A stretch of DNA of 16,376 bases, from assembly GCA_023435925.1 (NCBI GenBank), contig JAEZLF010000136.1, forward strand, positions 1 to 16,376. Direction: 5' to 3'. The stretch is from Bacillota bacterium (GTDB taxonomy: Bacteria; Bacillota; Clostridia; Acetivibrionales; DTU013). How positions within the stretch are numbered: the stretch's first letter is position 1; each line of letters opens with the position of its first letter. Made by a program: the position numbers and the translations under genes. Below, piece by piece: positions 14,489-16,376 of this stretch. Under the pieces are notes generated by a model, which had not been told where the DNA came from, made no database searches, and saw only the letters and a program-made list of their open reading frames with translations.

Positions 14489-15264
14489 GAATTTATCACT
14501 CCTTCGAATAACAAGCCTAAGAATGCCGGTATATCATACATCCTTGCAATTATAAAAAATAAGCTCCATGCGATAATAAAGACAATATCCTTCCATGTAA
14601 CGTTTGATTTGCTATAAGAATGGTACTCTCCGTTAAAACCTCTCAGTCTCATGGAATCATAAACACGTTGAGCTCTATCAAATGTACGAAGGAGTAATTG
14701 TCCTGCAAAAGGGCCCGCATCTTTCAGGCGCACTCCTTTCTGCTGTGGGGCACGCAAAGCATATGCCCTCATCATCCTTGAGAGTTCCTCTATCAGCACT
14801 GAAATATACCGAAATGTCAGGAGCAGCTGCATAACAAATATACTTGGTACTTTCAAGGCTCTCAGAGCTTGCGCAAGTCTATCAAAGCCCGTCGTAGAGA
14901 CCAAAATGAGGCAGGCTGTTACAGTCAATCCACCTTTCACCATGATTGATCCAAAGGTGGTCCACCCTCGTGGATCAAACAATGGATTCAGAATTCCAAT
15001 TCCGATGATCAGCGGTTCAACCATCAGCAGCCTCTTAAAGATCGGCACTGCCGGTAATTCTGCCAAAAGGATAAGAATCATCGGGTAAAAAACAAACGGT
15101 AAAAGTCCTGATATTTCGTACCGATCAAAAGATACAACTACAATTAAGTAAATAATTGTAGTCATAAGCTTAGAAACCGGATGTATTCTGTGTATTGATG
15201 TGTCCTTCCGGGCTAATTCATCTAGCAGCCTGATATTGTATACTGAGTCCACCATTTTCGACAT
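14485..15264 (-). CDS. cbiQ: Cobalt/nickel ECF transporter transmembrane protein, CbiQ
   Basis: The 259-residue T component of the importer is an integral membrane protein coupling the ATPase to the metal-binding CbiM. It begins with a cytoplasmic segment containing DTSIHRIHPVSKLM. After several helices it carries the two T-component coupling motifs with an Ala/Leu-Arg core, YALRAP and MRLRGF, in the region of about residues 165-210. AAGGA lies 8 nt before the ATG at 15264. It follows cbiM by 39 nt and overlaps cbiO by 4 nt. Gene order M-Q-O with no separate cbiN agrees with the fused PDGLE domain in the upstream gene. Confidence 0.92.
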   Translation of the reverse strand: MSKMVDSVYNIRLLDELARKDTSIHRIHPVSKLMTTIIYLIVVVSFDRYEISGLLPFVFYPMILILLAELPAVPIFKRLLMVEPLIIGIGILNPLFDPRGWTTFGSIMVKGGLTVTACLILVSTTGFDRLAQALRALKVPSIFVMQLLLTFRYISVLIEELSRMMRAYALRAPQQKGVRLKDAGPFAGQLLLRTFDRAQRVYDSMRLRGFNGEYHSYSKSNVTWKDIVFIIAWSLFFIIARMYDIPAFLGLLFEGVINS

Positions 15265-15303
15265 ATTAGCTATCCTTACTGAATCCTCATACGTTCCTTA
15301 AAA

Positions 15304-16329
15304 TTACTGCTGCTGTACAATCTTAGTTTTTTTCTTTTTAAATACACCTATGATCAAACCAATTAATCCAGCCAATCCAAGGGTTAAGGCTCCGCCCACA
15401 ATTCCAGAAACGCTGGTTCCCGTATAGCTGCCGGCCTCGCCTTCGGCTTCCGTTTTAAAGCTGTAATCCGGCAAAAATGCCGTTTTACTTTGTATGTTTG
15501 CCAGGAAATCATGTACACTGCCAGATGCTTCTAATTCCGCCGTTCCAGCAGTTCTCTCCATTGACCACTCCAAGCCGTCCGGATTGGAAGACGCAAACCA
15601 GGATACAAACCCGCCGATCATGATTGCCGCCACTAAAATCACAGTAATCACTTTTTTTATTGGAATACTGCCTAAGGTTTCGCCAATCGCAGTGCGTTCA
15701 AGTATTTCAGGCCGCGCTTTCCAAACGAAGGTTACTACCGCTGCCGTCACAAGCCCCTCTACAATACCGATTGCTAAGTGAATTGGCTGCATCAGCAGGA
15801 CAAAGGTACTAAATGGCAATTCCGTCTTCCCGGAAAACAAGGTCTCCAGCACAACACTGAATGACCCCAGCTGCAGGCCAACAATAGCTGAAATCATCGA
15901 AGCTCTAAATATCCTGCCGGAAGTAAGTCCTTTTCTGGTCATCCACTTGTATATCAACGGATATGCTATAAAGCATGTATAGAATCCAAGATTAAATACA
16001 TTACATCCATATGCAAGCAGCCCTCCATCTCCGAAGAACAGCGCCTGTATCAGCAAAATTGAGGCCATTGTTAAAAATCCTGCATATGGACCGAGTAAGA
16101 TTGCCAGAAGCATCCCACCGGCAAGATGACCGCTTGACCCTGTTGCGGGTATCGTGAAATTGATCATTTGAGATGCAAAAACAAATGCACCCATGACCCC
16201 CATCAAAGGAATTTTCTTATCATCTAAATCATTTTTTACTTTTTTTATAGAGTAAGCAGCCACACAAGCGGTGGCAGCCATCATTGTTCCACCAACCGCA
16301 GGTGAAATCAGGGCGTCTGCCATATGCAT
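15304..16329 (-). CDS. cbiM: Cobalt/nickel substrate-capture protein, CbiM fused to a PDGLE (CbiN-like) domain
   Basis: The 341-residue membrane protein is the metal-binding S component. The N terminus MHMADALISPAVGG gives the Met1-His2 metal ligand region, which must be the true N terminus; this fixes the start at 16329, preceded by GAGGAAG. The conserved PATGSSGHLAGG (about residues 61-72) supplies another metal-ligand histidine. About residues 1-205 form the CbiM domain. After a helix near 230, ASSNPDGLEWSMERTAG marks a PDGLE domain, the part that replaces CbiN in many species, ending with a helix and a KKKKTK tail. Co versus Ni cannot be settled by sequence alone. A cobalamin riboswitch could precede the gene, but only 47 nt upstream are in the window. 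Confidence 0.92.
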   Translation of the reverse strand: MHMADALISPAVGGTMMAATACVAAYSIKKVKNDLDDKKIPLMGVMGAFVFASQMINFTIPATGSSGHLAGGMLLAILLGPYAGFLTMASILLIQALFFGDGGLLAYGCNVFNLGFYTCFIAYPLIYKWMTRKGLTSGRIFRASMISAIVGLQLGSFSVVLETLFSGKTELPFSTFVLLMQPIHLAIGIVEGLVTAAVVTFVWKARPEILERTAIGETLGSIPIKKVITVILVAAIMIGGFVSWFASSNPDGLEWSMERTAGTAELEASGSVHDFLANIQSKTAFLPDYSFKTEAEGEAGSYTGTSVSGIVGGALTLGLAGLIGLIIGVFKKKKTKIVQQQ

Positions 16330-16376
16330 AATATCTTCCTCACTTCGACAAATATTCTTGAATTAAGGTTACATTA

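Noticed and set aside
16330..16376. Cobalamin riboswitch upstream of cbiM
   Set aside because: Only 47 nt of leader are in the window and no B12-box-like sequence is visible in them.

Overview
The window looks like chromosomal DNA from an endospore-forming, low-to-moderate GC member of the Bacillota, most likely a clostridial-type anaerobe. The evidence is a complete GerA-type spore germinant receptor operon, a CUT1 sugar importer without its own ATPase, consensus sigma-A promoters, AGGAGG-like ribosome binding sites and a TTG start. No rRNA, tRNA, CRISPR array, insertion sequence or phage gene was seen. Genus cannot be decided from this sequence.

Layout. (1) Positions 1-2589 are a sugar regulon. 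A truncated uroporphyrinogen-decarboxylase-family gene reads left off the window edge. A ribokinase-family gene diverges from it, followed by a LacI-family regulator with a TTG start. Three copies of one near-palindrome (core AACGTTTTA) sit upstream of these three genes and are the likely LacI operators. (2) Positions 2699-7209, minus strand, hold a spore germination receptor operon in the order gerA, gerB, gerC, then a previously uncalled 55-residue two-helix membrane protein that resembles the D subunits of such receptors. GerA has an unusually long hydrophilic N-terminal extension. (3) Positions 7303-12455, minus strand, hold a five-gene uptake and catabolic operon: lipoprotein sugar-binding protein, two CUT1 permeases, a cytoplasmic sialidase-like BNR-repeat protein and a DapA/NanA-family aldolase. 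An IclR-family regulator lies just upstream (12664-13422). A composite operator with three half-sites occurs twice in the transporter promoter region and once over the IclR gene's own start of transcription. (4) Positions 13736-16329, minus strand, hold a cobalt/nickel ECF importer: CbiM with a fused PDGLE (CbiN-like) domain, CbiQ and CbiO.

How the genes work together. In region 3 the binding protein and permeases should import an acidic or amino-sugar-containing glycan fragment, powered by a shared MsmX-type ATPase encoded elsewhere. The sialidase-like protein has no signal peptide, so it should act on the imported molecule, and the aldolase should then cleave the released keto acid to pyruvate. 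The IclR protein would sense the substrate or an intermediate. None of the usual sialic acid genes (nanE, nanK, nagA, nagB) is nearby, and the aldolase lacks the usual GTTGE-type pyruvate-binding motif, so the real substrate may not be N-acetylneuraminate. This operon, with its operator architecture, is the best candidate here for a poorly described system. The small germination protein is the second.
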